From Sphingomonas sp. 35-24ZXX (lineage in GTDB: Bacteria > Pseudomonadota > Alphaproteobacteria > Sphingomonadales > Sphingomonadaceae): a stretch of DNA of 64,000 bases. The position numbers and the translations under genes were made by a program. Each line of letters starts with the position of its first letter. Position 1 is the first letter of the stretch. Below the pieces are notes generated by a model. The model was given only the letters and a program-made list of their open reading frames with translations, did not search any database and was not told the origin of the DNA. The stretch lies in the NCBI RefSeq assembly GCF_000786215.1, contig NZ_JROG01000003.1, positions 992,001 through 1,056,000 of the forward strand. The letters are read 5' to 3'. Below are positions 10,261 through 19,393 of the stretch, piece after piece.

Positions 10261-11340
10261 TTACTGAGCGGCTGCAGGAGCGGCGGCGGCGGTGGCGGCT
10301 GCATCTGCTGCGGGAGTGGTGGTGGCTGCTGCAGGAGCAGCGGGTGCGGCGGCGGCGACTTCGTCACCCTTGACGGTGCCGCCCTGCGAACGGACCCAAG
10401 CGTCGAACTTGGCGCGGGGCAGAGCCTCGACCGCGATCGGCATGAAGCCATGGCGTGCGCCGCACAGTTCGGAGCACTGGCCGTAATAGACGCCCGGCTC
10501 CTTGATGATCAGCATCTTCTCGTTCGAACGGCCGGGGACGGCGTCCATCTTGAACCAGAGCGAAGGCACCGAGAAGCTGTGGATCACGTCCGAAGCGGTG
10601 GTGATGATGCGGATCGGCTCACCGGCGGGAACGACCATGCGGTTGTCGACGGCCAGCTGGTGCGGTTCGCCGCGCTTGATCGCCTCTTCCTCGTTCAGCA
10701 TGTTCGACACGACTTCGAAGTCGCCGTTGTCGGGATAGCTGTAGCCCCAGTACCACTGATAGCCGGTGACCTTGACGGTGACGGCCGAGGCCGGAGCCGG
10801 CTTGTACTGCTTGGCGAGCAGATCGATCGAGGGGACGGCGACGCCGACCAGAATGAGAACCGGAACCAGCGTCCAGATCACCTCGATGGTGGTGTTGTGC
10901 GTGACGCGCGACGGATTGGGGTTGGCGGCAGCGCGATAGCGCACCATCACCCAGATCAGCAGACCGAGAACCAGCAGCGAGATGGCGACGATGATCGGCA
11001 GCAGCACCGAGGTGTCGAGCCAATGGGCATATTCGCCCAGCTCCGAATACTGCTTCTGGAAATCGATGCCCTTGTCGACGGGCATGCCCTTGCCGGCAGT
11101 TGGCGCCATCGGCGTGTAGCTCGAATCGAGCGCCGAGGCAGCAGCATCGGCAGGCGCAGCTTCGGCCGCAGCGGCAGATGCGGTGGCGGCAGCCGGCGCG
11201 TCAGCTGCCGGTGCGACTTGCGTGCTGGGGGTCGGAGCCGCGACCGGCGGAGCGGGCGACGTCTGGGCCAGCGCCAGCGGCGCGGTAACGAGAACAAGGG
11301 CTGCGAAACCGATAGATTTCGTCCAAGATGCGAACGCCAT
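10261..11340 (-). CDS. ctaC: Cytochrome c oxidase subunit II
   Basis: Membrane-anchored CuA subunit that accepts electrons from cytochrome c. The signal peptide ends at about ALA-QTSP. Two transmembrane helices (about residues 110-130 and 150-170) precede the cupredoxin domain with the CuA ligand block YGQCSELCGARHGFM. Unusual are two Ala/Pro low-complexity segments: about 50 residues right after the signal peptide and a roughly 35-residue tail after the cupredoxin fold. The ATG at 11340 is preferred because MAFASWTK begins a normal signal peptide; upstream in-frame codons would give a poor N-terminus. First gene of the oxidase operon; the promoter should lie in the 198-bp divergent gap to pyrE. 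Confidence 0.96.
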   Translation of the reverse strand: MAFASWTKSIGFAALVLVTAPLALAQTSPAPPVAAPTPSTQVAPAADAPAAATASAAAAEAAPADAAASALDSSYTPMAPTAGKGMPVDKGIDFQKQYSELGEYAHWLDTSVLLPIIVAISLLVLGLLIWVMVRYRAAANPNPSRVTHNTTIEVIWTLVPVLILVGVAVPSIDLLAKQYKPAPASAVTVKVTGYQWYWGYSYPDNGDFEVVSNMLNEEEAIKRGEPHQLAVDNRMVVPAGEPIRIITTASDVIHSFSVPSLWFKMDAVPGRSNEKMLIIKEPGVYYGQCSELCGARHGFMPIAVEALPRAKFDAWVRSQGGTVKGDEVAAAAPAAPAAATTTPAADAAATAAAAPAAAQ

Positions 11341-11538
11341 TCGTAGAATGTCCCTGTATAGGCAGGGCATCCGTCCACGTCCCGTAGTGCCGGATCACTG
11401 CCGTGTTTGCGTCATAGCTAAGCGTGCCTATACGCAGGCTTGCCGCCAGTCTCAAGCCAATCTAGGGATATTTTTTAAGCGCAGGTTCAGCCGGGTACGG
11501 CCGATCTGCCAAGGACGTTACGTAAAGGGCATATCGCG

Positions 11539-12132
11539 ATGCAGGATGAAGAGATTCTGGCCGAATTCCGCGCCAGCCAGGCACTGCTGGAAGGGCATTT
11601 CATCCTCTCTTCGGGGCTGCACAGCGCGCACTATCTGCAGTGCGCGCGCGTGCTGATGGATCCGATGCGCGCTTCGCGCCTCGCCAGTGCGCTCGCCAGC
11701 CGGATTCCCCGCGATGTCCGCAGCCAGATCGACCTTGTCATCTCGCCCGCGATGGGCGGCCTTATAATAGGGCATGAAATGGGCCGCGCATTGGGCGTCG
11801 AGGCGATGTTCGTCGAACGCCCCACGGGCACCTTCGAACTGCGCCGCGGATTCGCAATCAAGCCGGGCCAGAAGGTGCTGCTGATGGAAGATGTCGTCAC
11901 CACCGGATTGTCGTCGCGCGAAGCCATCGTGGCGGTGAACGCTGCCGGTGGCCAGGTGATCGCAGCCGGTGCGCTGGTCGATCGGTCCGGCGGACAGGCG
12001 CTGCTAGGTGTGCCGTTCTTCCCGCTGATTTCGCTCAATTTTCCAAGCTATCCCGCCGATGCCCTGCCGCCAGAACTGGCTGCCACACCCGGGGTCAAAC
12101 CTGGCAGTCGCAAGGAACCCGAAGCGGCATGA
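11539..12132 (+). CDS. pyrE: Orotate phosphoribosyltransferase
   Basis: Transfers phosphoribose from PRPP to orotate to make OMP in pyrimidine synthesis. 197 residues. The PRPP-binding motif is VLLMEDVVTTGLSSREAI (about residues 113-130). The N-terminal GHFILSSGLHSAHYLQCARV is the orotate-binding region, and the flexible loop is FVERPTGTFELRRGF. The stop overlaps the next gene by four bases. Divergent from ctaC. Confidence 0.96.
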   Translation: MQDEEILAEFRASQALLEGHFILSSGLHSAHYLQCARVLMDPMRASRLASALASRIPRDVRSQIDLVISPAMGGLIIGHEMGRALGVEAMFVERPTGTFELRRGFAIKPGQKVLLMEDVVTTGLSSREAIVAVNAAGGQVIAAGALVDRSGGQALLGVPFFPLISLNFPSYPADALPPELAATPGVKPGSRKEPEAA

Positions 12133-13250
12133 GCCGCGGGCTTTTGGCTCCGCTGGCAGCGCTGATGCTGAGCGCTGGCGCACCTGCGCCCGCGCCTGCC
12201 CCCGCCCCGGCCCCTGCGGTCGACGAGGCGGCGGTGATTGCGGTGCTCGATGCCGAAAAGGCGCCTGGCACGATCCTGATCGCCCGCGGCGACAGCATCG
12301 TCTTCGAACGCGCCTTCGGGCTGATCGACCCTGTGGGCCAGGCCACGCACCGACTGGGCCAAACCTGGCGCTGGGCCTCGGTCACCAAGCAGGTCACCGC
12401 TACCATCGCGATGCAGGAGGTGGCCGCAGGAAGGCTCGATCTCGACGCGCCGATCATAACCTATCTGCCCGACAGCAAGGCCCCGTTCGCCGGAACGATC
12501 ACCTCGCGGATGCTGATGCAGCACATCTCCGGCCTGCCGCGCACCGACGAAGCCCCGGCCGGCCGCGACGGCTGGTCGACCTTCTATAGCGTCGACCTCA
12601 GCAGCCCGGAAACCGGAACCGCCTGGTGCGAAGGGCCGACCACCCGCAAGCCGGCGGCCGAATTCTTCTATGGCGACTGCGATTTCGTCATGATGACAGC
12701 GGTGATCGAGGCGACCAGCGGCAAATCCTATGACGCACTGATCGCCGAACGCATCGCGCAGCCGCTGGGCCTTACCAGCGTCGGCGTGTTCCCGCGCACC
12801 GCACCGACGGTGGCAGGCTTTGGCGAGGGCAAGCCCGAGTCAACCGCGTTCCGGCTCGAGAATTTCGGCGGAGCGGGCGCGCTCTATGGCACGACCCGCG
12901 ACCTGTTCGCCTTTGATCGCGCGCTGATGACCGGAAAGCTGATCCCCGAGGCGCAGCGTGCGCAGATGTGGGACGGCAAGCCCGAATATGGCTATGCCGC
13001 GCTTGGCCAATGGTCGTTCAGCGTGCCGCTGAAGGATTGCGGCGATACGCCCGTGCGGATTGTCGAGCGGCGCGGATTCATTGGCGGCGTGGTGCTGCGC
13101 AATATCATCCTGCCCGAACAGGACATGGTGATCATCATGACATCGAACCGTGCCGAGGCCGAAGCGGCCTTTGGCGAAATCTGGCAGCAGGCCGGCATCA
13201 CCCATGACGTGATGCGCGCCGCCCTGTGTGCCACCGGAGCCCCCTTATGA
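12129..13250 (+). CDS. Secreted beta-lactamase-family serine hydrolase
   Basis: A 373-residue class C beta-lactamase/D-alanyl-D-alanine carboxypeptidase-like hydrolase with an N-terminal signal peptide followed by an Ala-Pro repeat (residues about 17-32). The nucleophile motif SxxK is in RWASVTKQVTA (about residue 80). The second motif, normally YxN, reads YGD in FFYGDCDFVMM, and the usual HxG/KTG near the C-terminus is represented by RRGFIGG. It is probably an esterase or peptidase rather than an antibiotic-degrading enzyme. It overlaps pyrE and pdxJ by four bases each, so all three are coupled despite unrelated functions. Confidence 0.85.
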   Translation: MSRGLLAPLAALMLSAGAPAPAPAPAPAPAVDEAAVIAVLDAEKAPGTILIARGDSIVFERAFGLIDPVGQATHRLGQTWRWASVTKQVTATIAMQEVAAGRLDLDAPIITYLPDSKAPFAGTITSRMLMQHISGLPRTDEAPAGRDGWSTFYSVDLSSPETGTAWCEGPTTRKPAAEFFYGDCDFVMMTAVIEATSGKSYDALIAERIAQPLGLTSVGVFPRTAPTVAGFGEGKPESTAFRLENFGGAGALYGTTRDLFAFDRALMTGKLIPEAQRAQMWDGKPEYGYAALGQWSFSVPLKDCGDTPVRIVERRGFIGGVVLRNIILPEQDMVIIMTSNRAEAEAAFGEIWQQAGITHDVMRAALCATGAPL

Positions 13251-13987
13251 CCCCTCACCTGCGCCTTGGCGTCAATATCGATCATGTCGCCACCATCCGC
13301 AATGCGCGCGGCGGGGACCATCCCGATCCGATGCGCGCGGTGCGGATCGTTCAGGCGGCGGGCGGCGACGGCATCACCGTGCATCTGCGCGAGGACCGGC
13401 GGCATATCCGCGACAGCGATCTCGACACGATCATGGCCGGGGCCACTTTGCCGATCAATCTGGAGATGGCCGCGACCGAGGAAATGCTCGAGATCGCATT
13501 GCGCCACAAACCGCATGCCGCGTGCATCGTGCCCGAAAAGCGCGAAGAGCGGACCACCGAGGGCGGGCTCGACGCTGCGGGCATGCACAACACGCTTGCG
13601 CCGATGGTCAGCCGCCTGACCGATGCGGGTATCCGCGTCAGCCTGTTCATCGAGCCCGAAGCAAGGCAGATCGAGGCCGCGATGCAGCTGGCCGCGCCCG
13701 TAGTTGAGCTGCACACCGGCCGCTATGCGCATCTGTGGCTGGACGAGAATGCTGCCGGGATCGAGGTCGAGCTGAGGCGCATCGCCGATGCTGCCGCGCT
13801 GTGCGCCAAGAACGGCATCGAACCGCATGCAGGCCACGGCCTTACCTTCGACAATGTCCAGCCGATCGCCGCGATCCCCCAGCTCGCCGAGCTCAACATC
13901 GGCCATTATCTGATCGGCGAGGCGATCTTCGACGGGCTGGAAGCCTCGATCCGCCGGATGCGCCAGCTGATGGACGAAGCGCGATGA
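13247..13987 (+). CDS. pdxJ: Pyridoxine 5'-phosphate synthase
   Basis: Condenses 1-deoxy-D-xylulose 5-phosphate with 3-amino-2-oxopropyl phosphate to form pyridoxine 5'-phosphate (DXP-dependent vitamin B6 route). 246 residues, a TIM barrel. Recognisable segments are RLGVNIDHVATIRNARGG at the start, DGITVHLREDRRHI, the PEKREERTTEGGLD loop, and HAGHGL near residue 195. The ATG at 13247 overlaps the preceding stop; an ATG-like start seven codons upstream is less likely. Confidence 0.97.
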   Translation: MTPHLRLGVNIDHVATIRNARGGDHPDPMRAVRIVQAAGGDGITVHLREDRRHIRDSDLDTIMAGATLPINLEMAATEEMLEIALRHKPHAACIVPEKREERTTEGGLDAAGMHNTLAPMVSRLTDAGIRVSLFIEPEARQIEAAMQLAAPVVELHTGRYAHLWLDENAAGIEVELRRIADAAALCAKNGIEPHAGHGLTFDNVQPIAAIPQLAELNIGHYLIGEAIFDGLEASIRRMRQLMDEAR

Positions 13988-14019
13988 GCTTTGCGACGCG
14001 GAAGGTTCGCGCTCTAAAC

Positions 14020-14173
14020 CCCTCTCCCTTTACGGGAGAGGGAGCGAGACTTGGCAGCTCGCTGCCTAGTCGCAGCGGGAGAGGGCTGATGCGCTATGCC
14101 GCCCCCCTCTCCAGGAGTTGCCAGACAGCCAGCTGCCAGGCCAACTCCGTCCTCCCCCGCAAGGGGGGAGGAG
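14020..14173. repeat. GC-rich composite intergenic repeat (between pdxJ and acpS)
   Basis: Two hairpins bracket the 193-base gap: CCCTCTCCC with GGGAGAGGG around a 5-base loop at 14020-14042, and TCCTCCCCC with GGGGGGAGGA at about 14150-14173. Between them is GC-rich spacer with a further imperfect dyad (TTGGCAGCTCGC against CAGCTGCCAGGCCAA). It belongs with the other CCTCCCC/GGGGAGG elements at 15521, 27710, 31017, 40814 and 57451. Confidence 0.7.
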
Positions 14174-14180
14174 AATTGGC

Positions 14181-14585
14181 ATGATCATCGGGCTGGGCTC
14201 TGACCTGTGCAATATCGAGCGGATCCAGAAGTCGCTCGACCGGTTCGGCGCGCGGTTCGAGCAACGCGTGTTCACCGAGCTCGAGCAGGCCAAGGCCGCC
14301 CGCCGCCCGTTCACCAAGGCGGGCACGCTCGCCAAGCGCTTTGCCGCCAAGGAGGCTTTTTCCAAGGCGGTGGGAACCGGGTTCAAGGCAGGCGTGTTCA
14401 TGAAGGATATCGGCGTCGTCAATGCCCCCTCCGGCGCGCCGACCTTGCATCTGACCGGGGGCGCGAAGGCACGGCTGGACAGCATGATTCCCGCAGGGCA
14501 CAGCGCCTTCATTCATCTCACGCTCACCGACGATCATCCATGGGCTCAGGCGTTTGTCATCATCGAGGCTCGGCCGCTTGACTGA
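14181..14585 (+). CDS. acpS: Holo-[acyl-carrier-protein] synthase
   Basis: Transfers 4'-phosphopantetheine from CoA to ACP, activating fatty acid synthesis. 134 residues, normal for the family. The N-terminal [14 protein letters not shown] holds the Mg-binding Asp, and [14 protein letters not shown] (about residues 54-67) holds the second metal ligand Glu and the catalytic Lys region. The ATG at 14181 is preceded by GGAGGAG at suitable distance, created by the flanking repeat itself. It overlaps or abuts lepB. Confidence 0.96.
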   Translation: MIIGLGSDLCNIERIQKSLDRFGARFEQRVFTELEQAKAARRPFTKAGTLAKRFAAKEAFSKAVGTGFKAGVFMKDIGVVNAPSGAPTLHLTGGAKARLDSMIPAGHSAFIHLTLTDDHPWAQAFVIIEARPLD

Positions 14586-15513
14586 CACGCCCCCGCCCCG
14601 CCCGGACCTGAAAGACAGCAGCATGGCCCCCGAAGCTTCCAACGTCGCCGCAGAGCCCGCCGGTGACCCCAATGTCGCGCGCATCAAGCCTGCGCCCGAA
14701 GCCGACAAGCCGGTCAACTGGTTCGAGGAAATCCGCGGGCTGTTCCTGCTGCTGCTCGCGGTGCTGGCGTTCCACTCGCTGGTGGCCAAGCCCTTCTACA
14801 TCCCCACCATGTCGATGATGCCCAACCTGCTGGTCGGCGACCGGCTGGTGGTCAGCAAATATCCCTATGGCTGGTCCTGGGTCTCGGTCTCGTTCCACCT
14901 GCTGCCGCCGATGAAGGGGCGGATCATGGGTTCGACCCCCGAATATGGCGATATCGTCATTGCGACTCCGCCGGGCGGCAACAGCGATTATATCAAGCGC
15001 GTCATCGGCAGGCCGGGCGACACCATCGAGGTCCGCTCGGGCCGGGTGATCCTCAACGGCGAAGAGGTGGTGCGCGCGGTGCAGCCCAACATGCTGCTGC
15101 CGGTCGATCTCAACTCGCCCTGCAATGCCAGCGATTTCCCGATGCTCAAGATGCGCGGCGCCGATGGCAAATTCTATTGCGAGCTGCCGATCATCCGCGA
15201 GACCCTGCCCAATGGCGTGTCGTACAACACGATCGACCTCGGCCCCGATTATCCGCTCGACAATTACGGGCCGTACAAGGTCCCCGCAGGCCATGTCTTC
15301 CTGATGGGCGACAACCGCGATCGCAGCGCCGACAGCCGCGCGAGCCTCGACGAACTGGGCCTGGGCGGCGCGGTGCCGCTGGAGAATATCGGCGGCCGGG
15401 CGGAGATCGTCACCTTCTCGCTCGACGGCAGCACCGGATGGAACCCGATGAGCTGGTGGCAGTCGCTGCGCGGCGACCGCGCGGGAACTTCCCTGCGTCC
15501 CGACAAGGGCTGA
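14578..15513 (+). CDS. lepB: Signal peptidase I
   Basis: Membrane serine protease that removes signal peptides from exported proteins. One transmembrane helix ([16 protein letters not shown]) precedes the catalytic Ser in [12 protein letters not shown]. The catalytic Lys is in [15 protein letters not shown], and the closing box is [11 protein letters not shown]. The start is uncertain: a TTG at 14578 overlaps acpS by eight bases and has GAGG upstream (311 residues), while the first ATG is at 14623 (296 residues). A polar N-terminal extension rich in Pro and Glu precedes the helix. Placement beside acpS and not beside rnc/era is notable but not rare. Confidence 0.93.
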   Translation: MTDTPPPRPDLKDSSMAPEASNVAAEPAGDPNVARIKPAPEADKPVNWFEEIRGLFLLLLAVLAFHSLVAKPFYIPTMSMMPNLLVGDRLVVSKYPYGWSWVSVSFHLLPPMKGRIMGSTPEYGDIVIATPPGGNSDYIKRVIGRPGDTIEVRSGRVILNGEEVVRAVQPNMLLPVDLNSPCNASDFPMLKMRGADGKFYCELPIIRETLPNGVSYNTIDLGPDYPLDNYGPYKVPAGHVFLMGDNRDRSADSRASLDELGLGGAVPLENIGGRAEIVTFSLDGSTGWNPMSWWQSLRGDRAGTSLRPDKG

Positions 15514-15520
15514 AGTTGCA

Positions 15521-15643
15521 CCCTCTCCCCTCCCTTCAGGGAGGGGCAGGTCCGGCGAGCCGGACCGGGGTGGGATGAGAGCACTATCGTCGGCGCAGGC
15601 CCACCCCGCCCTGCGGGCACCCCTCCCCATGGGGAGGGGAGAG
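15521..15643. repeat. GC-rich composite intergenic repeat (between lepB and NTP transferase)
   Basis: Contains CCTCTCCCC...GGGGAGG hairpins at both ends. Between them are a GTCCGGCGAGCCGGAC palindrome (15550-15565) followed by CGGGGTGGG, and CCCACCCCGCCCTGCGGG. The same modules recur in another order at 31017-31221. It lies between convergent genes and may serve as a bidirectional transcription end. Confidence 0.7.
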
Positions 15644-15665
15644 GTTCACGGAAATCACGATAACG

Positions 15666-16463
15666 TCAGTTAGGCTTGTACTTCGCCAGCAGCATCTCTG
15701 CGATCTTGTAGGTGCGCTCGTTGTCGACATCGACCGCATAGGCGCCTTCGCGCAGCAGCAGCGCGCGGACCTTGACCTTGAAGCGGCGCGAGATCGCCGC
15801 CATCGCACCATCGACGCTCCACCAGCCCAGCCGGAACCGGATGAGGTTGAGCAGCCCGAAGGCCTGGGCAATCCGCCCCTTGGTCTTGATGAACTGGCCG
15901 CCGGCGCGAAATGCTTCTGCCGCGCGGAACGATGCGGCATCGCGCAGCCAATAGGCGTTGCAGTTCGAGATCGCCATGTCGCTGAATTCATAGAACCGCC
16001 GCTGCGCTTCGGGATGCTCGGCAAGGATCGAGGATTTCTCCGCGATCGCGATCACCGCCCCTGCCCCTTCGCGCATACCGAAATCGTGGATCGAACGGAT
16101 TTCCTCTGCGGTCACCAGCACATTGTCGCCGGTGGTGATCATCATCGGGAACGGGTTGCCCGCATCCTCGATCACCGCCTCGATGCTCTCGACAATGCCA
16201 TCGCGCGACACGCTCATGTGCAGCCGTCCGTTGGCCGTCAGCTTCTGAACTGCCGGTAGATCGGCGATCACCGCCGGATCGTGGATCGACACCCAGATCG
16301 GGCTGTCCGGCCAGGCATTCTCGACGCCTTCCAGCACCCATTGCAGCAGCGCCTTGCCCTGGATCGGCACATTGCATTTGTGCGTGACGCCCGCCGCTTC
16401 GGCCAGCGGGTCAAGCTTGCCGTCGCGCTTGCCCGCGAGGATCACGATAGTAGGCGATGTCAT
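15666..16463 (-). CDS. Nucleotidyltransferase family protein (MobA/IspD-like fold)
   Basis: A 265-residue NTP transferase. The N-terminal nucleotide-binding loop is LAGKRDGKLDPLAEAAGVTHK, a variant of the LAGGxxxRxG...K signature with the Lys that contacts the phosphate. A metal-binding aspartate is in MMITTGDNVLV. The C-terminal third (RFRLGWWSVDGAMAAISRRFK) is amphipathic and basic and could touch the membrane. The substrate cannot be read from the sequence; sugar nucleotide or CDP-alcohol synthesis are possible. No pathway partner is adjacent. Confidence 0.75.
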   Translation of the reverse strand: MTSPTIVILAGKRDGKLDPLAEAAGVTHKCNVPIQGKALLQWVLEGVENAWPDSPIWVSIHDPAVIADLPAVQKLTANGRLHMSVSRDGIVESIEAVIEDAGNPFPMMITTGDNVLVTAEEIRSIHDFGMREGAGAVIAIAEKSSILAEHPEAQRRFYEFSDMAISNCNAYWLRDAASFRAAEAFRAGGQFIKTKGRIAQAFGLLNLIRFRLGWWSVDGAMAAISRRFKVKVRALLLREGAYAVDVDNERTYKIAEMLLAKYKPN

Positions 16464-16602
16464 GGAGGTCCCTTTTGCGCTCGTGCCGCTTCGGGCGGCC
16501 TATAGGGCGGCTTTCTGCGGGTCACAAGGCTGTCTGCCCTCTTCCCTTTGCCGCGCCAGACGTTAAGAGCCAAGCGGATGAATTAACGCTGAAGGACGGA
16601 TT

Positions 16603-17907
16603 ATGGGTGAAACGCTGAACATCGCGCTGGTCGGGCTGGGTACCGTGGGCGCGGGCGTGATCCGTCTGCTGGAAGAAAATGCGGCGCTGATCGCGCGGCG
16701 CGCGGGCAAGCCGATCCGCGTCGCCGCCGTCACCGCCCGCGACCGCTCGAAGGATCGCGGCGTCGACCTGTCTCCCTACGAATGGGTCGACGACATGGGC
16801 GAATTCGCCACCCGCGCGGATATCGACGTCGTCGTCGAGCTGATCGGCGGCGCGGACGGCCCGGCGCTGACGCTGGCAAAGGAAAGCATCGCCGGCGGCA
16901 AGGCGTTCGTCACCGCCAACAAGGCGATGGTCGCGCATCACGGGCTGGAACTCGCCCAGCGCGCCGAAACCGCAGGGCTGGCATTCAAGTACGAGGCCGC
17001 GGTCGCAGGCGGCATTCCGGTGATCAAGGGCCTGCGCGAAGGCGCGGCCGCCAACCGTCTGAGCCGCGTTTACGGCATCCTTAACGGCACCTGCAATTTC
17101 ATCCTCTCGGCGATGGAAAAGACCGGCCAGGATTTCGCCGAAGTCCTCGCCGAAGCGCAGGCACGCGGCTTTGCCGAGGCCGACCCCAGCTTCGACATCG
17201 ATGGCGTCGATGCCGCGCACAAGCTTTCGATCCTGGCCGCGCTCGCCTTTGGCACCCAGCTCGATTTCGACGGCATCGAACGCAGCGGCATCCGCAAGAT
17301 CCTGTCGGCCGATATCGCGCAGGCCGACGCGCTGGGCTATCGCATCCGGCTGATCGGCATGGCCGAGCTCGACGGCAGCAACGGCGATGCGCGGCTGTTC
17401 CAGCGCGTCCACCCATTCCTGGTGCCGATGAACCATCCGCTGGCGCATGTCGACGGATCGACCAATGCGGTGGTGGCCGAGGGCAATTTCTCCGGCCGCC
17501 TGCTGTTCCAGGGCGCAGGCGCGGGCGATGGCCCGACCGCCAGCGCCGTTGTCGCAGATCTCATCGATATCGCGCGCGGCGAGATCGGCCCCGCCTTCTC
17601 GATGCCCGTGCGCGAGCTCGACAAGGTCGGGCGCGCCGAAACCGGTCATCGCATCGGCAAATGCTATCTGCGCTTCGAGGTCGCCGACCGGCCCGGCGTA
17701 CTCGCCGAGATCACCGCCGCCATGCGCGATGCGGGCGTCTCGATCGAAAGCCTGATCCAGAAGGGCCGCAGCCCCGATGGCAGCGTGATCGTCGCCATGG
17801 TCACGCATGAAGGCCCCGAAAGCGCGGTCGCGGCAACCTTGTCGGCGCTCAAGGGTTCCCCCAGCTTGCACGCCGATCCGCTGGTCGTGCACATTCTTGG
17901 AGATTGA
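16603..17907 (+). CDS. hom: Homoserine dehydrogenase
   Basis: NAD(P)H-dependent reduction of aspartate semialdehyde to homoserine, the branch point to threonine and methionine. 434 residues. Rossmann motif GLGTVGAGV near residue 8-16; catalytic region around VTANKAMVAHHG (about 105) and the AAVAGGIPVIKGLREG substrate loop (about 130-146). A C-terminal ACT domain, starting CYLRFEVADRPGVLAEI, suggests feedback control by threonine. DUF808 follows three bases after the stop. Confidence 0.97.
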   Translation: MGETLNIALVGLGTVGAGVIRLLEENAALIARRAGKPIRVAAVTARDRSKDRGVDLSPYEWVDDMGEFATRADIDVVVELIGGADGPALTLAKESIAGGKAFVTANKAMVAHHGLELAQRAETAGLAFKYEAAVAGGIPVIKGLREGAAANRLSRVYGILNGTCNFILSAMEKTGQDFAEVLAEAQARGFAEADPSFDIDGVDAAHKLSILAALAFGTQLDFDGIERSGIRKILSADIAQADALGYRIRLIGMAELDGSNGDARLFQRVHPFLVPMNHPLAHVDGSTNAVVAEGNFSGRLLFQGAGAGDGPTASAVVADLIDIARGEIGPAFSMPVRELDKVGRAETGHRIGKCYLRFEVADRPGVLAEITAAMRDAGVSIESLIQKGRSPDGSVIVAMVTHEGPESAVAATLSALKGSPSLHADPLVVHILGD

Positions 17908-17910
17908 TCG

Positions 17911-18846
17911 ATGCCTTCAGGCCTTGCCGCGCTGCTCGATGACGTTGCGGCGCTGACCCGCCTCGCCGCCGTATCGCTCGACGATATCGGCGCGGCATCG
18001 GCCAAGGCCGGGGCCAAGGCCGCAGGCGTGGTGGTCGATGACGCCGCGGTCACCCCGCAATATGTCACCGATTTCAAGCCCGAGCGCGAGCTGCCGGTGA
18101 TCTGGCGGATCGCCAAGGGGTCGCTGTTCAACAAGTTCGTCATCCTGCTGCCCATCGGGCTGCTGCTGAGCGCCTTCCTGCCCTGGCTGATCACGCCGAT
18201 ACTGATGCTGGGCGGGCTGTACCTGTGCTTCGAAGGCGCGGAAAAGGTGATCCACAAGCTCAGCCACCAGCAGGAAGTGGCCGAGGACGTGGCGCAGGTC
18301 ACCGACATGTTCACGCTGGAAAACGAACGCGTCAGCGGCGCGGTGCGCACCGACCTCATTCTCTCGGCAGAAATCATGGCGATCGCGCTGTCGGAGGTCG
18401 CCGAGCGCCCCATCATGATCCAGGCGGCCGTTCTGGCGGTGGTCGGCCTGCTGATCACCATCGCGGTCTATGGCGCGGTCGCGCTGATCGTGAAGATGGA
18501 TGATTTCGGCCTGCATCTGGCGCAGAAGCCTTCTGCGGCCCTGCAGGGCTTTGGCCGCGGGCTGGTGAAGGCGATGCCGATCGTGATGTCGGCGCTGGCG
18601 ATCATCGGCACTGCGGCGATGATCTGGGTCGGCGGACAGATCATCATCCACGGCCTGGCGGTCTTCGGCTTTGCCGGGCCGGAGCATTTCATCCATGATA
18701 TAGCGGTTGCCGCCGGCGCGGCCGTGCCTGCGGTTTCAGGCCTGGTCGAATGGCTGGTGGGCGCGATCGGTGCGGGCATCGTCGGCTTCATCCTGGGCGG
18801 CATCATCGCGCTGGCGCTGAAGGCGCTGCCCGGCAAGACGCACTGA
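17911..18846 (+). CDS. DUF808 (YedI-type) inner-membrane protein
   Basis: A 311-residue polytopic membrane protein of the DUF808/YedI family. The opening MPSGLAALLDDVAALTRLAA and the FNKFVILLPIGLLLSAFLPWLITPILMLGG segment are characteristic. Several further helices follow after residue 165. Function unknown in all species known to me. It is placed three bases after hom and probably cotranscribed. Confidence 0.88.
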   Translation: MPSGLAALLDDVAALTRLAAVSLDDIGAASAKAGAKAAGVVVDDAAVTPQYVTDFKPERELPVIWRIAKGSLFNKFVILLPIGLLLSAFLPWLITPILMLGGLYLCFEGAEKVIHKLSHQQEVAEDVAQVTDMFTLENERVSGAVRTDLILSAEIMAIALSEVAERPIMIQAAVLAVVGLLITIAVYGAVALIVKMDDFGLHLAQKPSAALQGFGRGLVKAMPIVMSALAIIGTAAMIWVGGQIIIHGLAVFGFAGPEHFIHDIAVAAGAAVPAVSGLVEWLVGAIGAGIVGFILGGIIALALKALPGKTH

Positions 18847-18862
18847 ATGACGCCAGGCGTGC

Positions 18863-19393
18863 TCAGCCCAGAGCCATCGGCCGGGCATAGACATTGATCG
18901 GGTGGTCGGCATGCTCGCCCTGCCCGATCCGGATGAAGCCGAGCTTGGCCGCAACATGTTCTGACGCGCCATGGCCGGGATCGATGATGCAGCGCACCGC
19001 CGGGGCGCGCAGCACCGTGTCGCTCCAGCGCAATGCCGCCTGCATCGCCTCGGTCACCAGCCCCTGGCCCCAGTGATCGGGCGCGACTGCCCAACCGGCT
19101 TCGGGCATGCCATCCAGCAGGGGGATCCCGCGCTCGAAATTGGCAAGGCCGCCGACCCCCACCAGGGCATCGGTCGTGCGGTCGGCGAAAAGCCAATAGC
19201 CAAAGCCGCACAACGCCCACAGGCCGTGCATGCCGATGAACCGGTTCCAGCTTTCGTTGCGGGTGCGCGGGGTGCCGCCGATAAAGGCGGTGACGCGCGG
19301 GTCGGCCCACATCGTGGCATAAGCCTCGAAATCACCGAGCACCGGCGCGCGCAGCCGCAGCCGTTCGGTTTCGATCACCGGAATACTGGTCAC
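18863..19393 (-). CDS. GNAT acetyltransferase (RimJ/RimL-like)
   Basis: A 176-residue GNAT of the Acetyltransf_3 group: ETERLRLRAPVLGDFEAYATMWADP at the N-terminus, the acetyl-CoA loop GWAVAPDHWGQGLVTEAMQAAL (about residues 108-129), and C-terminal SEHVAAKLGFIRIG. The start is a GTG at 19393 that overlaps the upstream stop as GTGA, showing coupling to the secreted protein gene before it. Resembles Nt-acetylating RimJ/L enzymes, but the substrate is unknown. Confidence 0.83.
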   Translation of the reverse strand: MTSIPVIETERLRLRAPVLGDFEAYATMWADPRVTAFIGGTPRTRNESWNRFIGMHGLWALCGFGYWLFADRTTDALVGVGGLANFERGIPLLDGMPEAGWAVAPDHWGQGLVTEAMQAALRWSDTVLRAPAVRCIIDPGHGASEHVAAKLGFIRIGQGEHADHPINVYARPMALG

